Assembly: GCA_964475415.1 (NCBI GenBank)
Contig: CAYYWZ010000007.1
Location: 1-64,000 of the forward strand
DNA from: CALCMJ01 sp964475415
Lineage (GTDB): Bacteria > Bacteroidota > Bacteroidia > Chitinophagales > Saprospiraceae
Length of the DNA: 64,000 nt
Reading direction: 5' to 3'
Shown here piece by piece: positions 28,360-38,623 of the stretch. The translations under genes were made by a program, and so were the position numbers. The first letter of the stretch is position 1, and the number at the start of each line of letters is the position of its first letter. Under the pieces are notes generated by a model, which worked only from the letters and a program-made list of their open reading frames with translations, ran no database searches and was not told the DNA's origin.

Positions 28360-29766
28360 ATGGGTTGTTCGACATGTTCAGTAAGTTCGGGAGGTACACC
28401 TACTGGTTGTGGTGATAAGGGGCATTGCTCCAGTGGTTCATGTAATAAAATGAATACTTTTGACTGGTTACACACACTAGATATGGAAGATCCTAGTGAG
28501 TACAATGTTGTAGAAATAAGTTTCAAAAAAGGAGCTAGAAAAAATTTCTACTTAAACCCTGCACATAGTAATGCAATTACTGGGGACATGGTTGTGGTAG
28601 AAGCGCAGAGTGGATATGATCTAGGGAGAATCACCCTTTCTGGAGAGCTAGTGCGCCTACAGATGAAAAAGAAAAACTACCAAGAAGAAAAACTCATCTA
28701 CTCCGTTATCAGAATAGCAAATCATAGAGATCTAGAAAAACTAGAGGAAGCTAGAAATATAGAGCATAGAGCACTGGTTAGAGCAAGGGTAATTTCTAGA
28801 ACGCTAGGACTAGATATGAAAATAGGAGATGTAGAATTCCAAGGAGATAAAAGAAAAGCAACCTTCTATTATACAGCAGAAGGTCGTGTAGATTTTAGGG
28901 AATTGGTAAGAATGTTTGCTAAGGAGTTTCATGTCAAAATAGAAATGCGACAAATCGGATCTCGTCAGGAGTCTGCAAGGATAGGTGGCATAGGAAGCTG
29001 TGGTAGAGAATTATGTTGTTCTACCTGGCTATCTAATTTCAACTCTGTAACAACAGTAGCGGCTAGATATCAAAACATCAGTATCAATCAGACTAAACTC
29101 TCTGGGCAGTGTGGAAGACTGAAGTGTTGTCTTAACTATGAATTAGACATGTATATGGAAGCGCTAAGTAAGTTTCCAAAAAACCTAGACTCTCTACAAA
29201 CTGCCGCTGGAAAAGCTACACTGATCAAAACGGATATCTTTAAAGGCTTAATGTACTTTGCTATCAATACAGAAAGATCAAGAGGACCAATAGTAGCCAT
29301 AGATAGAGAACGCGTATGGGAAATCAAGAAGATGAATCAGAAAGGTGAAAAACCAGAATCACTTGTAGATCCTAATGCAAAAAGATATGACCTTCCTGAT
29401 CAAGAAGATGAAATAAAATTTGCAGATGTTACTGGAGAGATAGAACTACCTAGTATCAAAAAGAAGAGAAGACCCAATTATAAAGGCAAGGGAAGAAAGC
29501 CTAACAGAAACAATAAGAAAAGAGGACCTAATCCTAATAACAAAAAAGGTAATCGCCCTTCCCAAAATAAAGGTAAGAAAGGAGAAAACAAAGAAGGACA
29601 AAAAAGAGATAGTAAAGAACAAAAACCTGGAGCAGGTAAGCCTAAAAACTCAGGAAACAAAAACAATAAGAACAGGTACAAGAAAAAAAATAATCAGAAT
29701 AGAAATAACAACGGGAATAAACCAAAAAATAACAAACCTAATAATACTAACAAGAAGGATCAATAA
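28360..29766 (+). CDS. PSP1-domain (RicT/YaaT-like) protein with a long basic tail
   Basis: 468 residues. A Cys-rich N-terminus (MGCSTCSVSSGG ... CGDKGHCSSGSC) precedes the PSP1 domain, about residues 45-290, with the conserved IGSCGRELCCSTWL and SGQCGRLKCCLNYEL segments whose Cys residues can bind an iron-sulfur cluster in the Bacillus RicT complex. From about residue 365 the protein is a low-complexity tail of Lys, Asn, Gly and Arg, possibly RNA-binding. RicT homologues affect RNA processing and biofilm or sporulation phenotypes in Bacillus; the Bacteroidota role is inferred. It lies 77 bp after holB. Confidence 0.85.
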   Translation: MGCSTCSVSSGGTPTGCGDKGHCSSGSCNKMNTFDWLHTLDMEDPSEYNVVEISFKKGARKNFYLNPAHSNAITGDMVVVEAQSGYDLGRITLSGELVRLQMKKKNYQEEKLIYSVIRIANHRDLEKLEEARNIEHRALVRARVISRTLGLDMKIGDVEFQGDKRKATFYYTAEGRVDFRELVRMFAKEFHVKIEMRQIGSRQESARIGGIGSCGRELCCSTWLSNFNSVTTVAARYQNISINQTKLSGQCGRLKCCLNYELDMYMEALSKFPKNLDSLQTAAGKATLIKTDIFKGLMYFAINTERSRGPIVAIDRERVWEIKKMNQKGEKPESLVDPNAKRYDLPDQEDEIKFADVTGEIELPSIKKKRRPNYKGKGRKPNRNNKKRGPNPNNKKGNRPSQNKGKKGENKEGQKRDSKEQKPGAGKPKNSGNKNNKNRYKKKNNQNRNNNGNKPKNNKPNNTNKKDQ

Positions 29767-29771
29767 GAATT

Positions 29772-31175
29772 ATGGATTATAATATCATTGTCATCGGATC
29801 AGGACCAGGCGGATATGTAGCTGCCATCAGAGCAGCACAACTAGGTTCTAAAGTAGCTATAATAGAAAAATATGCAACCCTAGGAGGTACTTGCCTGAAT
29901 GTAGGCTGTATACCATCAAAAGCACTCTTAGACTCATCAGAACATTATCATAATGCGGCGCACACTTTCCAAGAACATGGTGTGAAAATCACTGGGTTGA
30001 AGGCAGATATGAAACAGATGATTAAACGTAAATCAGATGTTGTTGCACAAACTTGTGCTGGTGTAGAATTCCTGATGAAGAAGAATAAAATAGAGGTACA
30101 TACAGGACATGGTAGTTTTGTAGATAAAAATACAATCAAGATCACCGCAAGTGATGGAAGTGAAAAAACGATCACAGGAGATAAGGTAATCATAGCAACC
30201 GGATCTAAGCCGATCACTCCCCCAGCGTTTAACTATGATAAGAAAAGAGTGATCAGTTCTACTGAAGCGCTGAACATAGATGTCCTTCCTAAGAAGATGG
30301 TGGTAATAGGAGCAGGGGTAATAGGACTAGAGTTAGGATCTGTATTTGCCAGACTAGGAACAGAGGTTACCGTTGTAGAATATATGGATAGAATTCTCGC
30401 AGGCATGGATAAGGATTGCGGCAAAGAACTTATGCGCTCGATGAAAAAGCTAGGGGTGAAATTCCATCTTAAGCACATGGTGCAAACAGTCAAAGCAACC
30501 GCTAAAAAGGTAAAGGTAAGTGTACAAAAAAGAGATAGCGAAGAGACTTTCGATCTAGATGCAGACTACTGTCTAATAGCTATAGGCAGATATGCTTACA
30601 CAGATAATCTAGGATTAGAAAATGTAGGTATAGAAAAAGATGAAAAAGGAAGAGTAAAGGTTAACGACCATTTAGAGACAAGTGTTCCTGGCATATTCGC
30701 TATAGGTGATGTAATCCAAGGAGCTATGCTAGCGCATAAGGCAGAGGAAGAAGGCGTCTATGTTGCAGAGTATTTAGCGGGTGAAAAGCCACATATAGAT
30801 TACAACCTTATTCCTGGCGTAGTATATACCTGGCCAGAAGTGTCAAGTGTAGGAAAAACAGAACAACAGCTCAAGGATGCTGGAATAAAATATAAGTCCG
30901 GCAAGTTTCCTTACAAGGCACTAGGAAGAGCTAGAGCATCTATGGACACTGACGGCATGATCAAGGTACTCGCAGATGCAGAGACGGATGAGTTGCTAGG
31001 TGTACACATGGTAGGTGCTAGAGTAGCTGATATGATAATGGAGGCTGTTGCCCTTATGGAGTTCAGAGCTTCGGCAGAAGATATGGCTAGAATATGTCAT
31101 CCTCACCCGACCTATACGGAGGCGGTGAAAGAAGCGGCATTAGGCGCAACTGGAGATAGAGCGTTGCATATATAG
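29772..31175 (+). CDS. lpdA: Dihydrolipoyl dehydrogenase
   Basis: 467 residues. FAD-binding GSGPGGYVAAIRAAQ at the N-terminus, redox disulfide GGTCLNVGCIPSK, NAD-binding GAGVIGLELGSVF, second FAD motif (GIFAIGDV) and the C-terminal HPHPTYTEAVKEA carrying the catalytic His-Glu pair. This is the E3 subunit of pyruvate/2-oxoglutarate dehydrogenase and glycine cleavage complexes; no E1 or E2 gene is near, so it is a shared stand-alone E3. The start is 5 bp after the PSP1 stop and it ends at a good terminator (31207-31234). Confidence 0.95.
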   Translation: MDYNIIVIGSGPGGYVAAIRAAQLGSKVAIIEKYATLGGTCLNVGCIPSKALLDSSEHYHNAAHTFQEHGVKITGLKADMKQMIKRKSDVVAQTCAGVEFLMKKNKIEVHTGHGSFVDKNTIKITASDGSEKTITGDKVIIATGSKPITPPAFNYDKKRVISSTEALNIDVLPKKMVVIGAGVIGLELGSVFARLGTEVTVVEYMDRILAGMDKDCGKELMRSMKKLGVKFHLKHMVQTVKATAKKVKVSVQKRDSEETFDLDADYCLIAIGRYAYTDNLGLENVGIEKDEKGRVKVNDHLETSVPGIFAIGDVIQGAMLAHKAEEEGVYVAEYLAGEKPHIDYNLIPGVVYTWPEVSSVGKTEQQLKDAGIKYKSGKFPYKALGRARASMDTDGMIKVLADAETDELLGVHMVGARVADMIMEAVALMEFRASAEDMARICHPHPTYTEAVKEAALGATGDRALHI

Positions 31176-31206
31176 GAGAAGAAAATCTTTATTTGGAAAA
31201 GATATA

Positions 31207-31234
31207 GACCATCCATTCAGGGTGGTCTTTTTTT
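31207..31234 (+). terminator. Terminator after lpdA
   Basis: GACCATCC / GGGTGGTC (one G-T pair) around a short loop, followed by TTTTTTT. It lies 31 bp after the lpdA stop codon. Confidence 0.8.
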
Positions 31235-31235
31235 A

Positions 31236-31850
31236 TGACTGGTATTCAGAAGGGCAAGATTTCTCCGCTTCGGTCGAAATTTGGTTTAGCTAAATAGTAT
31301 TGTGATCCTTCCACTCACTGCATTCGGTCAGGATGACAATAGCTATGATAAACTAGNNNNNNNNNNNNNNNNNNNNNNNNNNNNNNNNNNNNNNNNNNNN
31401 NNNNNNNNNNNNNNNNNNNNNNNNNNNNNNNNNNNNNNNNNNNNNNNNNNNNNNNNTCTCCGTGGTTTCATTTTTAATCATTTCGAGCATAGTCGAGAAA
31501 TCTTGCCCTTTCACAAGAAATTAAAACGGAGGCAAGAATAAAGTTAGAAATTTCTTCACGTTGGTCGAAATAAAATAAGTTATAAGCTAAGTGATCCTTC
31601 CACTCACTGCATTCGGTCAGGATGACAATAGCTATGATAAACTAGAATTGGAAACTAGCAAATAAACTGAAAGAAATGTCTTCGAACAATCTCATTTCCC
31701 CATTAAGAATTTTTGTTTAGTAAGGACTATTGTCATTCCGAAGGAGCGCAGCGAGTAGAGGAATCTCCGTGGTTTCATTTTTAATCATTTCGAGCATAGT
31801 CGAGAAATCTTGCCCTTTTTACTATAGAGTTTACATTAACCTTCTGCATC
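31236..31850. repeat. Tandem intergenic repeat of about 0.3 kb interrupted by an assembly gap
   Basis: Two copies are visible. GTGATCCTTCCACTCACTGC occurs at 31302 and 31591, followed in both by GGATGACAATAGCTATGAT; TCTCCGTGGTTTCATTTTTA occurs at 31457 and 31764, followed in both by a CATTTCGAGCATAGTCGAG phrase. An inverted relative of the latter starts the region (AAGGGCAAGATTTCTCC, near 31251). These phrases are the kind of dispersed intergenic repeat often found in Bacteroidota. There is no protein-coding content. Confidence 0.7.
31357..31456. other. Assembly gap of 100 N
   Basis: Exactly 100 N, a placeholder length. It falls inside the first copy of the tandem repeat, so the sequence was probably lost because the repeat could not be assembled. 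Confidence 0.95.
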
Positions 31851-31930
31851 CATTTCTTATTACTTAGTTGTATAATTATGAATCATTGATATGATTCCAC
31901 AATAAACCTTTATCTTGCTAAAAAAGATAG

Positions 31931-32506
31931 ATGATCAAAAGAATCATAGGATATTTTCTTGGAGGTCTTGCCTTAGTTCTTCCTTTGGTTCTAACTGCTT
32001 GGTTACTGTATTATTTTTATACTCTTGTCAAGGGTTATTCAGACGTAAAATATGCAGGTATAGGTTTAGCTGTAGTTATAATTGGACTTATCATAGTAGG
32101 ATTTATTGCCAGTTCTTATATAGGCGGCAGACTATTTTCTGGGCTACAATCGATACTTGTCAAAACACCTATTCTGGGAACTGTATATAAATCTGCTAAG
32201 GATGTTACCCTGGCTTTTGTTGGAACGGAGAACAAATTTTCAGAAGCTGTACTTATAGAATTTCACGATGAAATCTACAAAATCGGATTTGTTACTAACA
32301 AGGACTTACAAGATCTACACACTATAGATGATGATCAAGGCGAAGACCTATATGCCGTATATTTCCCACTCTCTTTTAGTTTATCCGGTGATCTCTTTCT
32401 CATATCAAAAAATAAAATCAAAGCTATAGATGGAAAAGCAAAAGAAGCCATGCAGATGATCGTATCGGGAGGAATGATTAAGACTGAGTATAAGGAAGTA
32501 ACTTAG
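31931..32506 (+). CDS. DUF502 family membrane protein
   Basis: 191 residues. Two membrane helices (about 5-27 and 42-64, the latter VVIIGLIIVGFIASSYIGG), then a soluble domain beginning PILGTVYKSAKDVTLAFV, a signature stretch of DUF502. The family occurs across bacteria and plants (COV-like) with no firm biochemical function. Single gene downstream of the repeat region and 117 bp before a T9SS-sorted protein. Confidence 0.8.
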   Translation: MIKRIIGYFLGGLALVLPLVLTAWLLYYFYTLVKGYSDVKYAGIGLAVVIIGLIIVGFIASSYIGGRLFSGLQSILVKTPILGTVYKSAKDVTLAFVGTENKFSEAVLIEFHDEIYKIGFVTNKDLQDLHTIDDDQGEDLYAVYFPLSFSLSGDLFLISKNKIKAIDGKAKEAMQMIVSGGMIKTEYKEVT

Positions 32507-32623
32507 TCTAATGTCATTTCCAGCACTTCAAGTTTGATAACAATTTTTTATATTCATGATTCCTAGTCTTTATTATAACTATGTAGCAACTTACATTTTA
32601 TTAGATGTATAAATTACAATCAG

Positions 32624-34096
32624 ATGAGACAAATCTTCATATTAGCCATACTAAGCTTAGGTTTTAGCCTATCCATTTCTGCACAGAACAATTATTCTAC
32701 ACTTACCTTTAAAGAAACCAGAACTAATCTGAAAACTAATTTTGAATTAAATAATAAGCTTTATAATGTCGGTAATGAATTTTCAAATTATATAGAAAAT
32801 AGCAGCATCGTTATTTCTGAAATAGAAAATGACGGAAATGTATCTGTTGTGAAACGTTTGGATTATAATCGACTGGGAGAATACTCTGTACTTGCTGAAG
32901 ATAATGAACTTATTATTGTCAGCACTTTAGATTCATCTGTTTACTTATCACAATATGATGATAGCTTTAACATAGTACAAAAATTAGTTATTAATGACTT
33001 ACCTAATATAAGTGAACACATTCGTGTTTCTAAGTTATTAAGTTCCGATGATTATTATTACTTATTTGGGGAAGAAACTAAATCCGTACCTAATCCTGGA
33101 GAAGATGCTTTTATCATAAGAGTAGATAAAACTGATTTTTCAAAAGTGAAGTTTGAAATCATCCCTCCAAATATGATTCAAAATAATTTATATGATGCAG
33201 AAATTCTTAATGATTCTACCATAATTGTTATTGCGCAAGAACAAATAAATGATTTCGAATATCTAATACGTTTTGATTTCTATGATTTAGAATTGAATAA
33301 AAATAAGACTTTTCTTACTGATATAGTAGCGTCGAATGGTTGGAGACATGATTTAGAAATTATAAATGAGCAACTAATTATTAATCAAAGATATCCTTAT
33401 AATGCATTGATTAGTTTGGATCTAGATGGCAACTTAAATTGGGAGTTAGAGATAGATAATATCTTCGAAGAATATGGAACAGATGATGTTATTATAAATA
33501 AGATATCTATTGATAGTAATGAAGACATCGTCATTCTTGGCTCAGTGAATAGACTAGCAGACTTATATGGATTTAATGGCTATATAATGAAAGCCACGAC
33601 TAATGGAGATTTAGAATGGGCTAGAATATATCTTGAAGGTGTCGATAATTATTTATTAAACACCACACTCAGAGACTGGACAGAAACTACTGATGGATAT
33701 ATATTTACAGGTCATGATTCCTATTACCCTGTCATTCCTGATTACAATTATGCTTGGGTTTTGAAAACAGATTTTAATGGTTGTATTTCAGATACTACTT
33801 GTTCTGATTTTCAACTTGTAGATACAGAAGAACTACCGAATAAAAATGTGGATGCATTCGATCTTATAATGAATCCTGTACAAGATAATATTCAAATTAA
33901 TATAAAATCTTCTTCAACAAACTATATTACCCTCATAGATAATAACGGACTTATAGTTTCTACTTATAACAATCTGTCTTTAGGCAAGCATACTATGGAT
34001 ATAACAAATTTTTCTACTGGTATCTATTATTTAAAAGTTGAAATAGCTGGAAAAAGAAGTCAGATAGAGAAAGTGGTAATATTAGGTGGAGGATAG
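32624..34096 (+). CDS. Secreted protein with T9SS sorting domain, function unknown
   Basis: 490 residues. Signal peptide 1-20 (LGFSLSISAQ). The middle 390 residues are repeated beta-strands with Asp/Asn-rich turns, suggesting a propeller or beta-rich adhesin-like fold, but I do not recognise a family. The last 75 residues form a T9SS type A sorting domain (LIMNPVQDNIQINIKS ... STGIYYLKVEIAGKRSQIEKVVI). It should be carried across the outer membrane by the type IX secretion system and attached or released. Its general plan is like the protein at 38624. Confidence 0.7.
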   Translation: MRQIFILAILSLGFSLSISAQNNYSTLTFKETRTNLKTNFELNNKLYNVGNEFSNYIENSSIVISEIENDGNVSVVKRLDYNRLGEYSVLAEDNELIIVSTLDSSVYLSQYDDSFNIVQKLVINDLPNISEHIRVSKLLSSDDYYYLFGEETKSVPNPGEDAFIIRVDKTDFSKVKFEIIPPNMIQNNLYDAEILNDSTIIVIAQEQINDFEYLIRFDFYDLELNKNKTFLTDIVASNGWRHDLEIINEQLIINQRYPYNALISLDLDGNLNWELEIDNIFEEYGTDDVIINKISIDSNEDIVILGSVNRLADLYGFNGYIMKATTNGDLEWARIYLEGVDNYLLNTTLRDWTETTDGYIFTGHDSYYPVIPDYNYAWVLKTDFNGCISDTTCSDFQLVDTEELPNKNVDAFDLIMNPVQDNIQINIKSSSTNYITLIDNNGLIVSTYNNLSLGKHTMDITNFSTGIYYLKVEIAGKRSQIEKVVILGGG

Positions 34097-34180
34097 TTAG
34101 CAGAAATTATACAAGACTATTAAAGTTTTATCTTCGCTACATTAGCCTTTAAAAAACTCGACGCCATTTTCTCGTAACAA

Positions 34181-36187
34181 CTATCTCCCTTTCTGCAAAT
34201 CTTTTTCCATCGCCTCTTGATTTCCTATAGCTTTGTGTACCTCTGCCCTACTATTATAGTAAGCCTTATTATTAGGATTTATTTCTATAGCCCGTGTATA
34301 ATCCGCTAAGGCTTCTCGATACTTTTTTGATCTATCATAAGCTATTGCTCTGTAATTATACACATTGGCATTATTACTATCATATCTTATGAAATTTGTC
34401 AATATTTCTATCGCTTCGCCATATTGCTGGACAGAGATTAAGGCTGCACCCTTGTTGATCATGGCATCCTTATAATCGGGTTTTAGTTCAATAGCTTTGT
34501 TATAATTTTCTATTGCTTGATCATATTTTTTTAATCTAAAGTAGGCTGACCCTAAGTTACTATAAGACTTAGGATAATTAGGATCTATAGTTAGAGCAGC
34601 TTCATAATCCTCTATCGCAGCATTGTAGTTTTGCATTTCGAAATAGGCATTAGCTCTAGTGTTAAGCAGATCTACATTATTTGGTTCTTTCTCTATCCCT
34701 TTATTAACCACCTCTATTGCTTCCTTATATTTTTTCTGATTTCTTAATGCATTACTCTGCGAAATGATCACTTCCGTAGAACTAGGATTTATAGCAAAAG
34801 CTCTTGACAAATCCGCAGATGCTTTTTCTGGTTTACCTATTTCTGCATAATAGTTTCCCCTATTGTTTAGAGCTGCAGAAGCATTAGGAAATCTATCTAG
34901 AACATTAGTCCATAGTGTTTCGCTATTCTTCCATACTTTGGCTTGTGTAAAAGTCATAAAAGAAAAATATAACAAATAGACTATTCCTACTATGACCAGT
35001 GGTGTAGAAGACCTCTCCTTTTTTGACATATAGAGATTACAAAAATATGCCAATGCAAATGATAAACCGATATACGGCAAATAACTATATCTATCTGATA
35101 CGATAGCACTCCCCACCTGAACAAACTGTAGTGTCAATAAAACATTGACAAGAAAAAATAAAAACCCGAAAACGACCAACTTATTCTTTCTGAAATAATA
35201 GATTATCAGGCCTAGAATAACTAAGGCAAGTAAGGGCGCAATAGTTACAATGAGTGGCACATCATTGACATCCGGATAGGGGTAGAACGTCACAGGCTTA
35301 AAGGGTGCGATAAAGCTATATAGATAAAAAACAAAGCCATAAGATGCATAACTTATCTTCTGTACAATACTATATTTCTCTATATCACCTACAGCCACAT
35401 CACCCTGAATGCCTAGCGTAATCAAACCAAATATAATAGACAATATAAAGAAAGGGATTTTTTCTACTAAGGCACTAGCAGTAAATTTTCTATCCTTCCA
35501 ATAATCTATAAGTAACAACACAATAGGAAAAGTTACTGCAGCAGGCTTAGACAACAAAGAAGCTAAAAAGGCCAAAGCAACATAGATTAAATATTTCTTA
35601 GAACGAGAAGATAAATAATGAATATAGCTTATCAATCCTAATAGATAGAAAAAAGCAAACAGAACATCCTTTCTTTCAGATACCCATGCAACAGATTCAA
35701 CATGCAAAGGATGTATAGCAAAAATTGCGGCAACCATAAGGTGAAGAGCGTAAGGATAAGAAGGAATGAGTTTCTTAGAAAAGATATATACAAGAATGAT
35801 ATTACAGAGATGTAATAATATATTGAGGAAGTGATAAGATCCTGGATTAAGTCCAGAGATCTGATAGTTTATGGCTAGTGAGAGAATGGTAAGTGGGTGA
35901 TAGTTATATGCAATACCTTCAGGATAATCACTTGATATTCCAGATAAAAACATTGCCTTTATATTAGACCAAGAAAGCTCAGAAATAAAACTGTTATCTA
36001 TTATATAGGTCGTATCATCCCAATTGACAAATTCAGCAGAAAAGCAAGGAGAAAATAAAATTACGGTCCATACCAAAAGGGCCGATACTCCCCACCATCC
36101 ATAATCTTGTGTTAGCCTAATTAATGCTTTACTATTTGCATTAGATCTTATCTTTTTTCCTTTTCCTGATTTTTTATTCTTACTCAT
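34181..36187 (-). CDS. TMTC-like multi-pass membrane protein with TPR repeats
   Basis: 668 residues. About 11 membrane helices occupy residues 30-405, and about seven tetratricopeptide repeats follow from 430 to the C-terminus (ALNNRGNYYAEIGKPEKAS, AIENYNKAIELKPDYKDA). Early motifs NWDDTTYI, YHPLTIL, FHFLN-like YHFLNILLHL and HPLHVESVAWVSERKDV are those of GT-C type enzymes of the TMTC group, which use lipid-linked mannose in animals. Bacterial relatives are generally uncharacterised; an O-glycosylation role is inferred. Bacteroidota do O-glycosylate secreted proteins, so this is plausible but unproven. It converges with the T9SS protein gene. Confidence 0.75.
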   Translation of the reverse strand: MSKNKKSGKGKKIRSNANSKALIRLTQDYGWWGVSALLVWTVILFSPCFSAEFVNWDDTTYIIDNSFISELSWSNIKAMFLSGISSDYPEGIAYNYHPLTILSLAINYQISGLNPGSYHFLNILLHLCNIILVYIFSKKLIPSYPYALHLMVAAIFAIHPLHVESVAWVSERKDVLFAFFYLLGLISYIHYLSSRSKKYLIYVALAFLASLLSKPAAVTFPIVLLLIDYWKDRKFTASALVEKIPFFILSIIFGLITLGIQGDVAVGDIEKYSIVQKISYASYGFVFYLYSFIAPFKPVTFYPYPDVNDVPLIVTIAPLLALVILGLIIYYFRKNKLVVFGFLFFLVNVLLTLQFVQVGSAIVSDRYSYLPYIGLSFALAYFCNLYMSKKERSSTPLVIVGIVYLLYFSFMTFTQAKVWKNSETLWTNVLDRFPNASAALNNRGNYYAEIGKPEKASADLSRAFAINPSSTEVIISQSNALRNQKKYKEAIEVVNKGIEKEPNNVDLLNTRANAYFEMQNYNAAIEDYEAALTIDPNYPKSYSNLGSAYFRLKKYDQAIENYNKAIELKPDYKDAMINKGAALISVQQYGEAIEILTNFIRYDSNNANVYNYRAIAYDRSKKYREALADYTRAIEINPNNKAYYNSRAEVHKAIGNQEAMEKDLQKGR

Positions 36188-36410
36188 AGATTACAAATAA
36201 TATGCTAAAATACAGAATATAAAGCACTTAAAGTATTCCATCTACAAGACGAATTTGTTTGTTAAGAAAATGTAATTCTAGAACTCTTATTAGAGTTCAA
36301 ATCCCAATTACTACAAAATATTAAAACAGTTCCCTACCTTTAGGTTAAAGGTAATAAGCCTTATTTTAAAACTTATTATTCAGGAAAGGATAAAACAATT
36401 ATACAAGTAT

Positions 36411-37223
36411 ATGGAATTAGATTTTGAGAAATACAGTCAGACAGCAATGAGCTATGCTCCTAACATTGTAAAGGCATTATTGATACTCATAATAGGTTGG
36501 TGGGTTATCAAAAAAATCATATCCCTCATGAACAACATGATGAATCTAAAAGGGGTGGACAAAGATCTAGCTTCCTTTTTAAGTTCATTATTTGCTGTTA
36601 TCCTGAAAGTTCTACTTGTATTCACAGTAGCTCAGCAAGTAGGTATACAGACAACTTCATTTGTTGCTTTATTAGCAGCTGCTGGTTTCGCTGTAGGTAT
36701 GGCATTACAAGGAAGTCTTGGGAATTTTGCTGCTGGTGTAATGGTCTTATTATTTAAACCTTACAAAACTGGTGATCTCATAGAAGTCTCTGATACTAAA
36801 GGCTGGGTAGAAGAAATACAAATCTTCAACACGATATTGAAAACGGTAACCAACCAACGTGTTATCATTCCTAATAGTCTTGCGACAGCAGATAAGGTTA
36901 TTAACCATAGTACGAATGGACATATACGTGTAGATAGCTTCTTCTCTATGCCCTACGAAGAACAATTCGAAAAAGTACAGCAGGCTATACTGAAAGAAAT
37001 GGAGACTATTCCAGAAATTTTAGCTCAACCAGCACCAGCTGTACATATTCAAGAATTTGATTCACACAGTATAAAAATAGGTGTTTTTGCCTATGTTAAA
37101 CCTGAAGACTACTGGACAGTCTATTATAACTCTACCCTATCGATAAAACAAGCACTCGGTAAAAATGGCGTCAAAATGGCTTACTCAGAAGGTGTAGAAT
37201 TAGGACCTATTGGGGACAAGTAA
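36411..37223 (+). CDS. MscS family mechanosensitive channel
   Basis: 270 residues, the short MscS type with three membrane helices (about 18-35, 58-78, 82-103). The pore helix AAAGFAVGMALQGSLGNFAAGVMVL has the alternating Ala/Gly of TM3, followed by FKPYKTGDLIEV, the start of the beta domain, and the VIIPNS motif. It lets solutes out on osmotic down-shock. Single gene between divergent and downstream unrelated genes. Confidence 0.92.
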   Translation: MELDFEKYSQTAMSYAPNIVKALLILIIGWWVIKKIISLMNNMMNLKGVDKDLASFLSSLFAVILKVLLVFTVAQQVGIQTTSFVALLAAAGFAVGMALQGSLGNFAAGVMVLLFKPYKTGDLIEVSDTKGWVEEIQIFNTILKTVTNQRVIIPNSLATADKVINHSTNGHIRVDSFFSMPYEEQFEKVQQAILKEMETIPEILAQPAPAVHIQEFDSHSIKIGVFAYVKPEDYWTVYYNSTLSIKQALGKNGVKMAYSEGVELGPIGDK

Positions 37224-37351
37224 GCTGTAATTGTATGTGCTAAATTGTTTGCGTATTACTTCGTTGACTCAATTCCTTGTAAAGGATATTAATTAATAAT
37301 TATATGCTCAAAGCCTAATGAAGTACAATTCTATTACCCATATTTGCTGAA

Positions 37352-38479
37352 GTGAATATTGCTATAAATACCAGGCTTCTACTTCATAACAAAATGGAAG
37401 GTATCGCTCGCTATATCTATGAGATAAGCTCTCGTATGGCCATGACTCATCCAGAAGATACTTTCTACTATTTGTTTGATAGAAAATATCATGATTCCTT
37501 CATAACAAGTAAGAATATCGTTCCTTTAGTTATACCTCCTCCTACAAGACATCCTATCCTATGGAATATATGGTTTCAGCACATAATTCCTCATGTTCTA
37601 AAGAGAAAGAAGATAGACGTTTTCTATACAGGCGAAAGTTATATGTCCAGAAGATCTACTATTCCTACCGCTATTGTAACCCATGATCTCGCCTACTGCC
37701 ATTATCCTGAACAAATTCCGGATCCAGTATTACGCTATTACAAAAAATACTTTCCGCAAAATCATAAACAAGCTGATAAGATCATCACAGTGTCAGAATT
37801 TTCGAAAGAAGACATTGCTAAGCAGTATACTATCAACAAGGAAGAAATCAGTGTGGTATACAATGCCTGTCCAGATCACTTTGTACCCGTGGATAGTAGT
37901 GAGAAAAAAAACATACAAGAAGAGCATGCGGATGCTAAACCATACTTCGTTTATTTAGGATCTATCCACCCTAGAAAAAATGTAGCTAGAATGATTGCAG
38001 CTTTCGAAACCTTCAAAAAAAACACGGGTTCCGATTACAAACTATTGCTCATAGGTAGATGGGCTTGGAAAACTAGCGAGGTCAAAAAGCAAATAGAAAA
38101 TAGTCCTTACAGAAGTGATATTATCATAAAGGATTATACTAGAGAAGTTGTCTACAAAATTGTAGCTAGCTCAGAAGCCTTATTATATTGTTCTTTGTTT
38201 GAAGGCTTTGGCATTCCGATCTTGGAGGGTTTCTCTGCAGGCGTTCCAGTTATCACATCTACTGTAAGTTCTATGCCGGAAGTTGCAAGAGATGCAGCTC
38301 TTCTTGTAGATCCTACAGAAGTAAACTCCATAGCAGAGGGTATGTTACAAATTTCTAAGGATAATAATCTTAGAGAAAAACTGATCCAAAAAGGTAACGA
38401 AAGATTACAAGATTTTAGTTGGGACAATAGTGCTGCAAAAACTTATGAGATACTTAGTGGTTTAGCTAATAGCAAGTGA
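37352..38479 (+). CDS. Glycosyltransferase family 4 type (GT-B fold)
   Basis: 375 residues from a GTG start at 37352; the sequence NIAINTRLLL that follows is the normal first strand of the fold. C-terminal half carries the nucleotide-sugar site: YLGSIHPRKNVARMIAAF and SLFEGFGIPILEGFSAGVPVITS with the E-x7-E pattern of GT4 retaining enzymes. Cytoplasmic or membrane-associated transfer of a sugar to a lipid or glycan acceptor; specificity is not readable. No other polysaccharide genes are adjacent. Confidence 0.85.
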   Translation: MNIAINTRLLLHNKMEGIARYIYEISSRMAMTHPEDTFYYLFDRKYHDSFITSKNIVPLVIPPPTRHPILWNIWFQHIIPHVLKRKKIDVFYTGESYMSRRSTIPTAIVTHDLAYCHYPEQIPDPVLRYYKKYFPQNHKQADKIITVSEFSKEDIAKQYTINKEEISVVYNACPDHFVPVDSSEKKNIQEEHADAKPYFVYLGSIHPRKNVARMIAAFETFKKNTGSDYKLLLIGRWAWKTSEVKKQIENSPYRSDIIIKDYTREVVYKIVASSEALLYCSLFEGFGIPILEGFSAGVPVITSTVSSMPEVARDAALLVDPTEVNSIAEGMLQISKDNNLREKLIQKGNERLQDFSWDNSAAKTYEILSGLANSK

Positions 38480-38623
38480 TACTGCAGAGTAATTAAAACA
38501 AGCGTATCAAATTCTACATAGTGATATAATAAAAAAATTATGTCTGCAATTACACTCCATCTATTAATACCCACTCTATTCTACATCATTTTTTTTACTT
38601 TGACATAGACAACATATAGTACT

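Noticed and set aside
31302..31541. Open frame running across the N gap
   Set aside because: It contains 34 unknown residues from the gap and lies in repeat DNA; the open frame is an artefact.
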